64,000 bases of DNA from Alphaproteobacteria bacterium. GTDB taxonomy: Bacteria > Pseudomonadota > Alphaproteobacteria > Rhodobacterales > Rhodobacteraceae. The notes beneath the pieces are model-generated. The model ran no database searches, was not told the DNA's origin, and saw only the letters and a list, made by a program, of their open reading frames with translations. The stretch is from contig JAUHZO010000002.1 in NCBI GenBank assembly GCA_030425925.1, positions 1-64,000 of the forward strand, given 5' to 3'. The translations under genes were made by a program, and so were the position numbers. Shown here in pieces: positions 26,894-35,427 of the stretch (positions are counted from its first letter, which is position 1; each line of letters starts with the position of its first letter).

Positions 26894-28948
26894 ATGCAGG
26901 ATTTTTCCGGACTACCCGAAACGCTGACGAAAACACTGGCCGCCAAAGGCTACCTTGCACCGACGCCGGTGCAAGTGGCGGTGACCCAGCCGGACCTGGC
27001 CGGGCTTGACCTTCTGGTGTCGGCACAGACCGGGTCCGGCAAGACGGTCGGCTTCGGGTTGGCGCTGGCACAGGACCTCCTGGACAGCGACGGGCGCTTC
27101 GATCGCCCGGCGGCCCCGCTGGCGGTGGTCATTGCGCCGACGCGGGAACTGGCCATTCAGGTGCAGCGCGAATTCGACTGGCTGTTTGCCGAAGCCGGGA
27201 TCATGACCGCCTCTGCCGTCGGCGGCATGGATGCCCGCACCGAACGCCGGGCGATCGAGCGCGGCGCGCATGTCATCGTCGCAACGCCCGGCCGCCTCAA
27301 GGATCATCTGTCCCGGGGCGTGATCGACCTGAGCGACGTAAAGGCGGTGGTCCTCGACGAAGCGGATGAGATGCTCGACATGGGGTTTTCCGAGGATCTC
27401 GAATTCATCCTCGATCACACACCCAAGGACCGCCGCACGCTGCTGTTCTCGGCCACGGTGCCGCGCGGCATCGCCAAGCTGGCGCAGACCTACCAAAAGG
27501 AAGATGCCCGGCGGATCGAGGTGGGCGACAAGGACGCGCAACACGCGGACATCGCCTATCTTGCGTTGTCGGTGGCCCCGTCTGATATCGAAAAGGCGAT
27601 CATCAACCTGCTGCGGTATCACGATGCGCAAACGGCAATCGTCTTTGCCAACACGCGCTCCATGGTGGCGCGCCTGACGGCAAAGTTCACGAACCGGGGG
27701 TTCGCCGTTGTTTCCCTTTCGGGTGAGTTGAGCCAGTCCGAGCGCACCCACGCCTTGCAGGCCCTGCGCGATGGCCGCGCCCGGGTCTGTATCGCCACCG
27801 ATGTGGCGGCGCGCGGCATCGACCTGCCGGGGCTCGAACTGGTGATCCATGCGGATCTGCCGTCAAACTCGGAATCGCTGCTGCACCGGTCCGGGCGGAC
27901 GGGGCGGGCCGGCCGCAAGGGCACCTCGGTCCTCATCGTGCCGGGACGCCAGAAGTCGAAGGCGCAGCGCCTCTTGCGATCCGCCAATCTGGATGCCGAA
28001 TGGGGCACGCCGCCATCGGCCGACATGGTGCTTGCGCGGGACGAAGAGCGGCTGATGTCCGATCCTGCCTGGGACAGCCCGCTCAGCCCCGAAGAGCAGG
28101 CCTTTGCCACGCGGCTGCTGGACGTTCATTCGGCCGAGAAGATCGCGGCGGCCTACCTGCGGCTCTACCGCGACCGCAACTCTGCCCCGGAGATCCTGGG
28201 TGATATTCCGGAGCCGGGGGCGCGCAAGACGCGCGAGCCGGTCGCCTTCGGGCCGAGCACGTGGTTTTCGCTCTCGCTGGGACGCAAGCAGCGGGCCGAG
28301 CCGCGGTGGCTGCTGCCCATGCTGTGCCGCAATGCGGGCCTGTCTAAAGACGCCATCGGGGCCATTCGGGTGCAGTACCAGGAAACCTTCATCGAGATCC
28401 TGACCGCAGCCGTGCCCGCCATGAAGACCGAACTGGGTGCCGAGATGGAGATCGAACAGGGCGCACGCCTGACCGAACTGCCGGGCGTTCCGGACTTTGA
28501 CGCCTCGCCGAAAGGCCCGCCGGCTGCACCGAGGGCAACGGAAAAACCGCCGCGCCAACAGGCCGAGCCCGCCGCAACGCCCCCCGGCAGGGGGCATTCG
28601 GACGATCCCAAACCTGTCGTGCCTGACCGGACCGAGCGGCGCAAGGCACAGCCCGAACCGCGGCAGGACGCGCCGGTGAAACGCAAGGCGAAAGAACCGG
28701 TGCGTGGCAAGCCCGGTCAAGGACAGCCCAAGGGCTCTGCCTCCAAGGACAAGAGGCAACTGGGCAAAGGCGCGGAACCGGACCACAAGAAACGCAAGGC
28801 CAATGCCGCCGATCCGTCCAGGCCGCTTGGGCCACGTCGCGAGCGTGCAAAAGACCGCCCGGACGGTGACAAGCCGAAACGCTTCAAGACGCGTGCGGCA
28901 AAGGGTCCGGATGCGCGCCCGATGAGAAAACCAACGCCGAAACGGTGA
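26894..28948 (+). CDS. DEAD-box RNA helicase with DbpA/CsdA-like RNA-binding domain
   Basis: The 684-residue product has Q-motif context (GYLAPTPVQ), Walker A AQTGSGKT, PTRELAIQ, TPGR, DEAD box DEADEMLDMGF, SAT, and the helicase C domain with ARGIDLPG and HRSGRTGRAGR. Around residues 450-535 a small domain like the DbpA/CsdA RNA-binding domain is likely. The last 140 residues are disordered, rich in K, R, P and Q, and probably bind RNA non-specifically. Such helicases help ribosome assembly and mRNA decay in the cold. The ATG follows directly after the end of the broken TRAP gene; only a weak AGG precedes it, so the promoter lies within the remnant. Confidence 0.93.
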   Translation: MQDFSGLPETLTKTLAAKGYLAPTPVQVAVTQPDLAGLDLLVSAQTGSGKTVGFGLALAQDLLDSDGRFDRPAAPLAVVIAPTRELAIQVQREFDWLFAEAGIMTASAVGGMDARTERRAIERGAHVIVATPGRLKDHLSRGVIDLSDVKAVVLDEADEMLDMGFSEDLEFILDHTPKDRRTLLFSATVPRGIAKLAQTYQKEDARRIEVGDKDAQHADIAYLALSVAPSDIEKAIINLLRYHDAQTAIVFANTRSMVARLTAKFTNRGFAVVSLSGELSQSERTHALQALRDGRARVCIATDVAARGIDLPGLELVIHADLPSNSESLLHRSGRTGRAGRKGTSVLIVPGRQKSKAQRLLRSANLDAEWGTPPSADMVLARDEERLMSDPAWDSPLSPEEQAFATRLLDVHSAEKIAAAYLRLYRDRNSAPEILGDIPEPGARKTREPVAFGPSTWFSLSLGRKQRAEPRWLLPMLCRNAGLSKDAIGAIRVQYQETFIEILTAAVPAMKTELGAEMEIEQGARLTELPGVPDFDASPKGPPAAPRATEKPPRQQAEPAATPPGRGHSDDPKPVVPDRTERRKAQPEPRQDAPVKRKAKEPVRGKPGQGQPKGSASKDKRQLGKGAEPDHKKRKANAADPSRPLGPRRERAKDRPDGDKPKRFKTRAAKGPDARPMRKPTPKR

Positions 28949-29039
28949 ACGCTTCGGCCCGGCACCGTCGCTCGGGTTCCGTCCAGGGGATGGCCGTTTC
29001 TTTTGCCCTGGTTGGCACCAAAAGGCCGCGACGAAGGCC

Positions 29040-29057
29040 GACCGCGTGGGAGCGGTC
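29040..29057 (+). terminator. Hairpin 90 bp after the helicase gene
   Basis: GACCGC, loop GTGGGA and GCGGTC make a perfect 6-bp stem followed by AAAAG. It is a weak candidate for the helicase terminator. The remaining spacer to 29246 shows no gene on either strand and should contain the promoter of the RTX protein. Confidence 0.3.
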
Positions 29058-29246
29058 AAAAGAGCTTTGTGGATCGGTTTGCCAAGCTTCGAGGCAACCC
29101 TGCGCCGGAGTGCGCGATTTTCCTGACCATGAGGTCGGAACGGCACGCGATCCGCAAAAAGCCTGCCGCGAGGCCCCGACCTTTACGGAAATGACGCAAT
29201 CCGGCGGCAGGGTGCGCCGGACTCAGCAAATCCGGGGAACGGGCTC

Positions 29247-32200
29247 ATGGACATTCGCGTCGCAAGCTTCAACGCATCGCTCAACCGCAACAATGCGGGC
29301 GATCTGATCAACGATCTCAGCAACGGCGACAACGCGCAGGCGCAGGCTGTCGCCGAGATCCTGCAACGCACGAATGCCGACATCGTGCTGATCAACGAGT
29401 TCGATTTCGACGCGGGGGGCCGGGCGGCGGCGCTGTTCCAGCAGAACTACCTGTCGGTCAGCCAGAACGGGCAGGCCCCGATCGACTATCCTCATGTCTA
29501 TGTCGCGCCGTCGAACACCGGCGTGCCGTCGGGCTTTGACCTCGACAATTCCGGCGCGGCGGGCGACTTCGCCCCGAACGACGCGCAGGGCTTTGGTTTC
29601 TTCGAAGGCCAGTTCGGCTTTGTCATCCTGTCGCGCCACCCCATTGACGAGGACAACATCCGCACCTTCCAGAACTTCCTCTGGGCCGACATGCCGGGCG
29701 CTCTGCTGCCCGCCGATCCGCTGGACAGCGACGGCGACGGCGACCTGACCAGCTTTTATTCTGCCGAGGAACTGGACGTGCTGCGCCTGTCCTCCAAGAA
29801 CCACGTGGACGTGCCGGTGATCGTGAACGGCGAGACGGTGCACATCCTGGCCGCGCATCCCACGCCGCCGGTCTTTGACGGCCCCGAGGATCGCAACGGC
29901 ACCCGTAACCACGACGAAATCCGCTTCTGGGCGGATTACGTGGCGGGCGAGGGTTATATCTACGACGACAACGGCGTGACCGGCGGTCTGGCCGCGGGCG
30001 AGCGCTTTGTCATCGTGGGCGACTACAATGCCGACCCGTTCGACGGCGACAGCGTGCTGGGGGCCGCGCAGCAGATCATCGACAGCCCCTTTGTCCAGGG
30101 CTCGACCACCGATGCAAACCTGATCCCGTCGAGCGAAGGCGGCGTCGAGGCGTCGGCCAACCAGGGCGGGGCAAATGACGGCCACACGGGCAACCCGGCC
30201 TTTGACACCGCCGATTTCGGCTTTGCCGGCGCGGGCAATCCCGATGCCGCGCCGGGCAACCTGCGCGTCGACTATGCCCTGCCGTCGCAGGCGGGCTTTG
30301 TCTATCTCGACGGCGGCGTGTTCTGGCAGACCCCGACCGACCCGCTGTTCCCGCTGGCTGAATTCCCGACCTCGGACCACCGCCTGGTCTATGCCGACCT
30401 GCGCATCGTCGACGGGGAAGAGACCTCGATCTCGCGCGTCTCGGCCGGGGACGTCACCGAGGACAGCATCGTTCTGCTGGCCAACACCGCGGTCACCGGC
30501 GACGTGACCTTTGACCTGTTTGCCGTGCGCGACGATGGCAGCCGCTTCCAGGTGATGAGCCAGACCGTGGCCGCGACCGACCCCGCCGCGCCGGTCAAGG
30601 CGACGTTCGAGGGGCTCGATGCCGGGACGGATTATGTCTATGTCGTCACCGACGCGGGCGGTGCCATGGACGAAGGCCACTTCACCACGGCGCATGAGGA
30701 CGGCTTCAACGGCCTCAGCTTTGGCGTGACCGGCGACTGGCGCGGCGAACTGGCCCCTTATCCGGCAATTGCCAACGCCATTGGCGCCAATCTTGACTGG
30801 TTCCTGCTGGGCGGCGACACGATCTATGCCGACTATCTCAGCCCCGGCCTGCCGGGCGTCAGCCAGGCGGTGACCTACGAGGACTTCCTGGCCAAATATG
30901 CCGAAGTCTATGGCAGCCATGACGGCGTCAACTTCTGGGCCGACCTGTTTGCCTCGACCGCCATCTACGCCACCATCGACGACCACGAGGTGACCAACGA
31001 CTTTGCCGGCGGATCGCAGATCGGCACCACCGCCGAGGACGAGTTCCGCGACCTGTTCCCAACCGACGACCCGACCGCCTTTGTAAACGATGCCACCCTG
31101 TTCGAGAACGGCCTGCAGGCCTTCTTCGACAGCCACGCCATCGCCGAGACCCGCTATGGCGAGACCGGCGACGACCGTACCGCGCACGAGCTGCAACTCT
31201 ACCGGTCCCAGCAGTTCGGGCAGGACGCGGCCGTGATGATCCTCGACCAGCGCAGCTTCCGCGACGAACAGGTCGCCTCGGCCATCGGCGCGACCGACCC
31301 GGCGGTGATCCAGCAATTCGTGACCGAAAGCTTCGACCCGACCCGTACCATGCTGGGCGACGTGCAGCTGGACCAGCTGCTGGCCGACCTGCTTGAGGCC
31401 GAAGCGAACGGCGTGACGTGGAAGTTCATCTACTCGCCCGAGCCGTTCCAGGAGCTGGGTTTCGGCAATTCCGACAGCTGGGAAGGCTATCGGGCCGAGC
31501 GGAACGCGATCCTGCAGTTCATCGACGAGAACGACATTGACAACGTGGTCTTTGTGGCCGCAGACATCCACGCCACCTTTGTCAACAACCTGACCTATTC
31601 GACCAGCGTGGCGGGCGAACTGACGGGCCAGCAGATCGCCACCAATGCCTTCGAGATCACCACCGGTTCGGTGGCGTTCGACGCACCCTTTGGTCCGTCG
31701 ATCGCCGAAGGCGCGGCCGCCCTCGGTGTGCTGTCGCCCGAGGAATACGCCTTCTACCTGTCGCTGCCCGTGGCCCCGGACAATGACAGCATCCCGAACG
31801 ACCGCGACGACTTCATCACCTCGGTCTTCAACTCGGTGACACTGGGGCCGCTCGGCCGCGATCCGCTGGGGCTCGACAACAACCTGCCGCAGGCGGACGG
31901 GCTGATCGACGCGACGCTCCTGCAGGGCGGCTGGGTGTCGGCGCACACCTTCGGCTGGACCCAGTTCGACATCGACGCCGAGACCCAGGCGCTGACCGTC
32001 ACCACCTATGGCATCCCGAGCTATGGCGAGGCCGAGGCGGGCACCAACCTGGACGCCGTGCCGCAGATCGTCAGCCAGTTCGTGGTTAACCCGGTGATCG
32101 ACGCCGTCGTGACCGATCCAGGCACGCCCGGCGCAGACAGCGTCGATGGTGGTGACGCGGCGGACATGCTGTCGGGCCGCGCGGGCAACGACACGCTGGA

Positions 32201-32813
32201 CGGCGGCGCGGGCAATGACACGCTGACGGGCAATGTCGGCTTTGACAGCCTGGTCGGCGGCGCGGGCGCGGACATGCTGTTCGGCAATAGCGGCCTCGAC
32301 ACGCTGGAGGGCGGCGCGGGCAACGACACGCTGGAAGGCGGGTTCGGGGCCGATCTGCTGCTGGGCGGCGTCGGCGACGACAACCTGTCCGGCGGCGTCG
32401 GCTTCGACACGCTGGAGGGTGGCCATGGCGATGACAGCCTGTCGGGCAGTGCAGGCTATGACATGCTGACCGGTGGCGACGGCAACGACACGATCCACGG
32501 CAATAGCGGGCGCGACACGATTGCGGGTGGCGCAGGCGACGACCTGCTGCATGGCGGGATCGGGGCGGACGTGTTCATCTACGCGTCGGGCGACGGGGCC
32601 GACGTGATCCTGGACTTCCAGAACAATCAGGACACGATCCAGATCGACGCGGCCCTGCTGGCCGAAGCCGCGCCGGTTGCCGAGGACCTGCGCACCTATG
32701 CCACGCGCGACGCCAACGGCTTTGTGGTGCTGGACTTCGGCAATGGCGACACGCTGACCTTCGTCAACACCTTCACGACAACGGCGATCCTCGACGACGT
32801 CGTCTTTGTCTGA
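29247..32813 (+). CDS. Secreted three-part enzyme: EEP nuclease/phosphatase domain, PhoD phosphatase domain, RTX repeats
   Basis: The 1188-residue protein has no N-terminal signal. Residues 1-395 form an endonuclease/exonuclease/phosphatase domain with its metal and catalytic motifs: ASFNAS, INEFDF, GDYNADPF and the closing SDHRLVYADL. Residues 395-485 look like the beta-sandwich that precedes PhoD enzymes. Residues 489-930 are PhoD-like: VTGDWRG, LGGDTIYADY, IDDHEVTNDF, LDQRSFRDEQ and AADIHATF supply Fe/Ca ligands. Residues about 966-1112 hold Ca-binding GGxGxDxLx nonapeptides, followed by a hydrophobic, acidic-type C-terminal secretion signal. Type I export is therefore expected; no HlyB/D genes are in the window. 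It probably releases phosphate from extracellular nucleic acids or phosphoesters. The gene stands alone and ends at a hairpin. Confidence 0.88.
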   Translation: MDIRVASFNASLNRNNAGDLINDLSNGDNAQAQAVAEILQRTNADIVLINEFDFDAGGRAAALFQQNYLSVSQNGQAPIDYPHVYVAPSNTGVPSGFDLDNSGAAGDFAPNDAQGFGFFEGQFGFVILSRHPIDEDNIRTFQNFLWADMPGALLPADPLDSDGDGDLTSFYSAEELDVLRLSSKNHVDVPVIVNGETVHILAAHPTPPVFDGPEDRNGTRNHDEIRFWADYVAGEGYIYDDNGVTGGLAAGERFVIVGDYNADPFDGDSVLGAAQQIIDSPFVQGSTTDANLIPSSEGGVEASANQGGANDGHTGNPAFDTADFGFAGAGNPDAAPGNLRVDYALPSQAGFVYLDGGVFWQTPTDPLFPLAEFPTSDHRLVYADLRIVDGEETSISRVSAGDVTEDSIVLLANTAVTGDVTFDLFAVRDDGSRFQVMSQTVAATDPAAPVKATFEGLDAGTDYVYVVTDAGGAMDEGHFTTAHEDGFNGLSFGVTGDWRGELAPYPAIANAIGANLDWFLLGGDTIYADYLSPGLPGVSQAVTYEDFLAKYAEVYGSHDGVNFWADLFASTAIYATIDDHEVTNDFAGGSQIGTTAEDEFRDLFPTDDPTAFVNDATLFENGLQAFFDSHAIAETRYGETGDDRTAHELQLYRSQQFGQDAAVMILDQRSFRDEQVASAIGATDPAVIQQFVTESFDPTRTMLGDVQLDQLLADLLEAEANGVTWKFIYSPEPFQELGFGNSDSWEGYRAERNAILQFIDENDIDNVVFVAADIHATFVNNLTYSTSVAGELTGQQIATNAFEITTGSVAFDAPFGPSIAEGAAALGVLSPEEYAFYLSLPVAPDNDSIPNDRDDFITSVFNSVTLGPLGRDPLGLDNNLPQADGLIDATLLQGGWVSAHTFGWTQFDIDAETQALTVTTYGIPSYGEAEAGTNLDAVPQIVSQFVVNPVIDAVVTDPGTPGADSVDGGDAADMLSGRAGNDTLDGGAGNDTLTGNVGFDSLVGGAGADMLFGNSGLDTLEGGAGNDTLEGGFGADLLLGGVGDDNLSGGVGFDTLEGGHGDDSLSGSAGYDMLTGGDGNDTIHGNSGRDTIAGGAGDDLLHGGIGADVFIYASGDGADVILDFQNNQDTIQIDAALLAEAAPVAEDLRTYATRDANGFVVLDFGNGDTLTFVNTFTTTAILDDVVFV

Positions 32814-32841
32814 GGCACCTGACGGCAGGTTCTGACCCCCA

Positions 32842-32874
32842 CCATGGCACCGGGCAATGCGCCCGGTGTCATGG
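32842..32874 (+). terminator. Long hairpin after the RTX gene
   Basis: CCATGGCACCGGGC and GCCCGGTGTCATGG pair over 14 bp with one G-T wobble and an AATGC loop, 28 bp after the stop. No clear T-run follows. It is the strongest stem in the region and lies between two convergent genes. The rest of the 228-bp gap shows nothing else. Confidence 0.6.
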
Positions 32875-33040
32875 GGCTTCTCGGCGTGACGGGATCAAGG
32901 CGTCTATCCTGGTACCGCCGCCGCTCTCACCGCGTGGCGCGCCTTGTGCTGCACAAGCGGCAGCCCTCCTGCCCTTTCCAGGGCCGGTTTGAACCCGTCG
33001 GCCTGAAGCGCAGAACCGCGCCGCCCCGTATGGCCGGTGG

Positions 33041-34639
33041 TCAAAGGTCGCGGGCAGGTCGCGATTGCCCGAGCCGGTATGCCAGTTGCGGGCGCGTCAG
33101 TCCCAGCAGACGCGCGGCCGCGGCCACGTTGTTTTCGGATTGCGCCATGGCCTTCTGCATGAGCGTGGCATTGAGGCTGTCGAGCGTCAGAGACCCGTTT
33201 TCGAACCCGGGCAGAAGGGTATCCCAGATGTCCGACTGGGTGGACGCCGCCGATCGGGGTGGGTCCAGCGCCAGTGCCGCGTCGATATCCTGTGCGTCGA
33301 TACATTTCGGATCCTCCGCCAGCAGTACCGCGCGTTGCAGGAGAGACCGCAGTTGCGGCAGGTTTCCGGGCAGGTCGAGCCGCGCGATGCGGTCGCAGGC
33401 ACCATCCGTCAGCTGCGGTCTGGGCGCGTCGCGCAGGGCGGGCGTGCTGGCAAGTATCGCACGCGACAAGAGGCTCAGATCGGCGCTGCGCGCCTTCAGG
33501 GGGGGCAGGGTGACCGGCATGACCTGCAGGGCGTAGGCAAGCTCTGGCAGAAGTCCCGCCCCGGTCACCAGTTGGTTCGGGTCGAGGTCCGAAATCGCCA
33601 CGATCGTCGGCTGTTGTCCGCTCGCACCGGTGATCAGGTCGAGCAGCGCCCATTGGCGATCGGTCGACAGGTTCTCGATCCCCGAGATCGCCAGGAAGGC
33701 ATCGGAGGCATAGGGCTGCCCCCCGCCCTTTCTCAGGGCGGCCAGGCGCTCTCCGGCGTCCGAAGAGCCGGCATGGGTGATCGAGAAGGTGCCGTGCCGG
33801 AACCGGCGCTTGTGAAGCCAGCGCGCGGCAGCGCGGCGTCCGGCACCGGCGGGCCCGGTGATCAGCGCCGGAACCCTGCCTTGCAGGACAAGGTCAAGGC
33901 GCTGCCGGACCGGACCCACGATCAGGTCGTCGAGGTCGATCACGTCGGCGCCACGACGCGGGTTGATCCGCGCATTGGCCACGTGATCGCCGCTGGTGGG
34001 CAGCACCTCGTTGAGGAAGAGCTGGACAAAGGGATCGTCGCGTCCCCACTGATCCACTGTCTTGCCGACCACGCGGCAGGCCTTGTGGCTCATCGCCGAG
34101 CAGCTGGTTTCCTTGAACAGCACCAGCTTGCGAAAGAACGGGCTCGCGTAGCCCGCCGCATAGCCCGTCTGCAGCCAGCACACCGGCTGCAGGGCGCGGC
34201 CATGGCGGCGGTGGTACTCGCTGGCCTCGACGGAGTCGTGCCACAGGAAATCGCCCGAGAACCGGTCGGACTCGAAATCGAAATCGTTCGAAATCGTCTC
34301 GACGCGCACGGTGCCAGTGACCATGTGCAGCCGGGTGCCGGCGGTGAAGGCGTCGCCGGGGTCCAGATCGGGCCAGGATTGCAGGATGAACTCGGCATCC
34401 TCGCGCCCGCTCAGGTACCCAAGCCGCAGCATCAGGACCATCGCCTCGTGTTCGGAATAACGGCGCACAAGCTGGTCGCGCAGGTCGCTGCCAAAGGTCG
34501 CGCGGCTCATGAGCATGCGCGCGCCGTTCAGCGTGATGCTGCCGCGCGTCGGGCTGAATTCGAGCCGGTCAAGCAGATCGCGCAGCGTGGGGCGGCCGCC
34601 GCGCGTCAGCAGCGCGGATTCGTCGGGATGCGTCTTCAT
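33041..34639 (-). CDS. XylR/DmpR-type aromatic-sensing regulator with degenerate AAA+ domain
   Basis: Starting at the ATG at 34637-34639 the protein has 532 residues, and the leader then matches DmpR-type proteins; a start at 34675 would read through a regulatory palindrome. Order: XylR_N plus V4R sensor (about 20-200), short linker, AAA+-like domain (250-400), C-terminal Fis-type helix-turn-helix (SENNVAAAARLLGLTRPQLA). The sensor keeps the zinc site: C154, E177, C180 and C188 have exactly the spacing of the MopR phenol sensor ligands as I recall them (C155, E178, C181, C189). The AAA+ part is degenerate: Walker A reads GPAGAGRR with the Lys lost, no GAFTGA loop is present, and Walker B lacks its acidic pair. 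It is divergent from an aromatic-catabolism operon it probably controls, but not by normal sigma-54 activation. Confidence 0.85.
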   Translation of the reverse strand: MKTHPDESALLTRGGRPTLRDLLDRLEFSPTRGSITLNGARMLMSRATFGSDLRDQLVRRYSEHEAMVLMLRLGYLSGREDAEFILQSWPDLDPGDAFTAGTRLHMVTGTVRVETISNDFDFESDRFSGDFLWHDSVEASEYHRRHGRALQPVCWLQTGYAAGYASPFFRKLVLFKETSCSAMSHKACRVVGKTVDQWGRDDPFVQLFLNEVLPTSGDHVANARINPRRGADVIDLDDLIVGPVRQRLDLVLQGRVPALITGPAGAGRRAAARWLHKRRFRHGTFSITHAGSSDAGERLAALRKGGGQPYASDAFLAISGIENLSTDRQWALLDLITGASGQQPTIVAISDLDPNQLVTGAGLLPELAYALQVMPVTLPPLKARSADLSLLSRAILASTPALRDAPRPQLTDGACDRIARLDLPGNLPQLRSLLQRAVLLAEDPKCIDAQDIDAALALDPPRSAASTQSDIWDTLLPGFENGSLTLDSLNATLMQKAMAQSENNVAAAARLLGLTRPQLAYRLGQSRPARDL

Positions 34640-34648
34640 TTTCTCGAA

Positions 34649-34664
34649 TTGATCATATGATGGA
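34649..34664. promoter_or_regulatory. UAS-like palindrome 1 (XylR/DmpR type)
   Basis: TTGATCATATGATGGA matches 12 of 16 positions of the XylR/DmpR upstream activating sequence as I recall it (TTGATCAATTGATCAA). Its core ATCATATGAT at 34652-34661 is a perfect palindrome. It lies directly upstream of the regulator start chosen here. Confidence 0.55.
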
Positions 34665-34670
34665 ACGCTT

Positions 34671-34686
34671 GTCATCAATTGATGAC
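34671..34686. promoter_or_regulatory. UAS-like palindrome 2 (XylR/DmpR type)
   Basis: GTCATCAATTGATGAC is a perfect 16-bp palindrome matching 12 of 16 positions of the XylR/DmpR site, including the central ATCAATTGAT. Its centre is 22 bp, about two helical turns, from that of palindrome 1. Both lie in the divergent region between the regulator and the cupin operon. Confidence 0.65.
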
Positions 34687-34876
34687 GACGCAGTGCGGCA
34701 ATCTGGCGGCCCGATGCGCGCCTTCGCACCCTGCGCGCACATTTTTTTCAAGCGATCAAGGCCTGTCCGGCTCATCGAGCCATGCCGCGATGCAGCATTC
34801 ATCTTTTCCTTTGACGGGCGCGGCGCGCAGGCCGTTGCATGTGTGATGCCGCGACGAAAGGTCAGAGGAGGACCCC

Positions 34877-35392
34877 ATGACAAAGCCCGAGCTTATCACG
34901 AAACTGCCCCCCGAACCCCATGAGGCGATGATCAAGCGGTTCGGAAAAGAGGGTGCGTTCATCCCCGGCGACGACACGAACAATCCCTGGGTGCCCTTTG
35001 GCGACATGGCCGCGATCAAGCATCTGGCGTTCGACGTGCGCAACAATTCCGCCGCGAACATCCTCTGGGTCAAGGGCGGTGGCATGATCGGCACGCACCG
35101 GCATCGCGGGGTCGTGTCCGCGGTTACCCTGGAAGGGTCCTGGGGCTATCACGAATACGACTGGGTCGCCCGTCCGGGGGATTTCGTCTACGAACTGCCG
35201 GGCACCGCGCATACGCTCTATTCGGATGATCCGAACGGCATGAAGGCTCTGTTCTGGCTGAGCGGCGCCATCGAGTTCTTTGACGAGAACGCGAACTACG
35301 ACTTCACCGCCGACGTGTTCTGGTTCATCGACCATTACGTCACCTACTGCGAGGCCAACGGCATCGAGATCAACAAGGACATGTTCATCTGA
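34877..35392 (+). CDS. Cupin dioxygenase, 2,4'-dihydroxyacetophenone dioxygenase family
   Basis: The 171-residue product is a single cupin close in length to 2,4'-dihydroxyacetophenone dioxygenase (about 177). Metal ligands are in GTHRHRG (residues 73-79) with the following EGSWGYHEYD and later PGTAHTLYS. The known enzyme cleaves the C-C bond next to the ketone of 2,4'-dihydroxyacetophenone to give 4-hydroxybenzoate and formate. AGAGGAGG at 34863-34870 is a strong ribosome site. It leads an operon with SDR, ABC importer and alcohol dehydrogenase genes, divergent from an aromatic sensor, which fits aryl-ketone breakdown. The substrate here is inferred. Confidence 0.75.
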   Translation: MTKPELITKLPPEPHEAMIKRFGKEGAFIPGDDTNNPWVPFGDMAAIKHLAFDVRNNSAANILWVKGGGMIGTHRHRGVVSAVTLEGSWGYHEYDWVARPGDFVYELPGTAHTLYSDDPNGMKALFWLSGAIEFFDENANYDFTADVFWFIDHYVTYCEANGIEINKDMFI

Positions 35393-35427
35393 TCGCGGAT
35401 CGGATGAAGGCGAAAGGAGAAACACCG

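Noticed and set aside
29223-32552. Very long open frame (about 1,100 codons) on the minus strand opposite the RTX protein
   Set aside because: It mirrors the third-codon bias of a GC-rich gene, has a low-complexity V/G/R/H-rich composition with no family motif, and the plus-strand gene is unambiguous.
32140-32580. Short tandem DNA repeats that could be taken for a CRISPR-like or satellite array
   Set aside because: They encode the GGxGxDxL nonapeptides of the RTX domain in frame; unit length and variation follow codons.
34704-34717. TGGCGGCCCGATGC as a possible sigma-54 -24/-12 promoter for the cupin operon
   Set aside because: The GG-GC spacing is one base too short and the flanks do not match; the adjacent regulator also lacks the sigma-54 contact loop.
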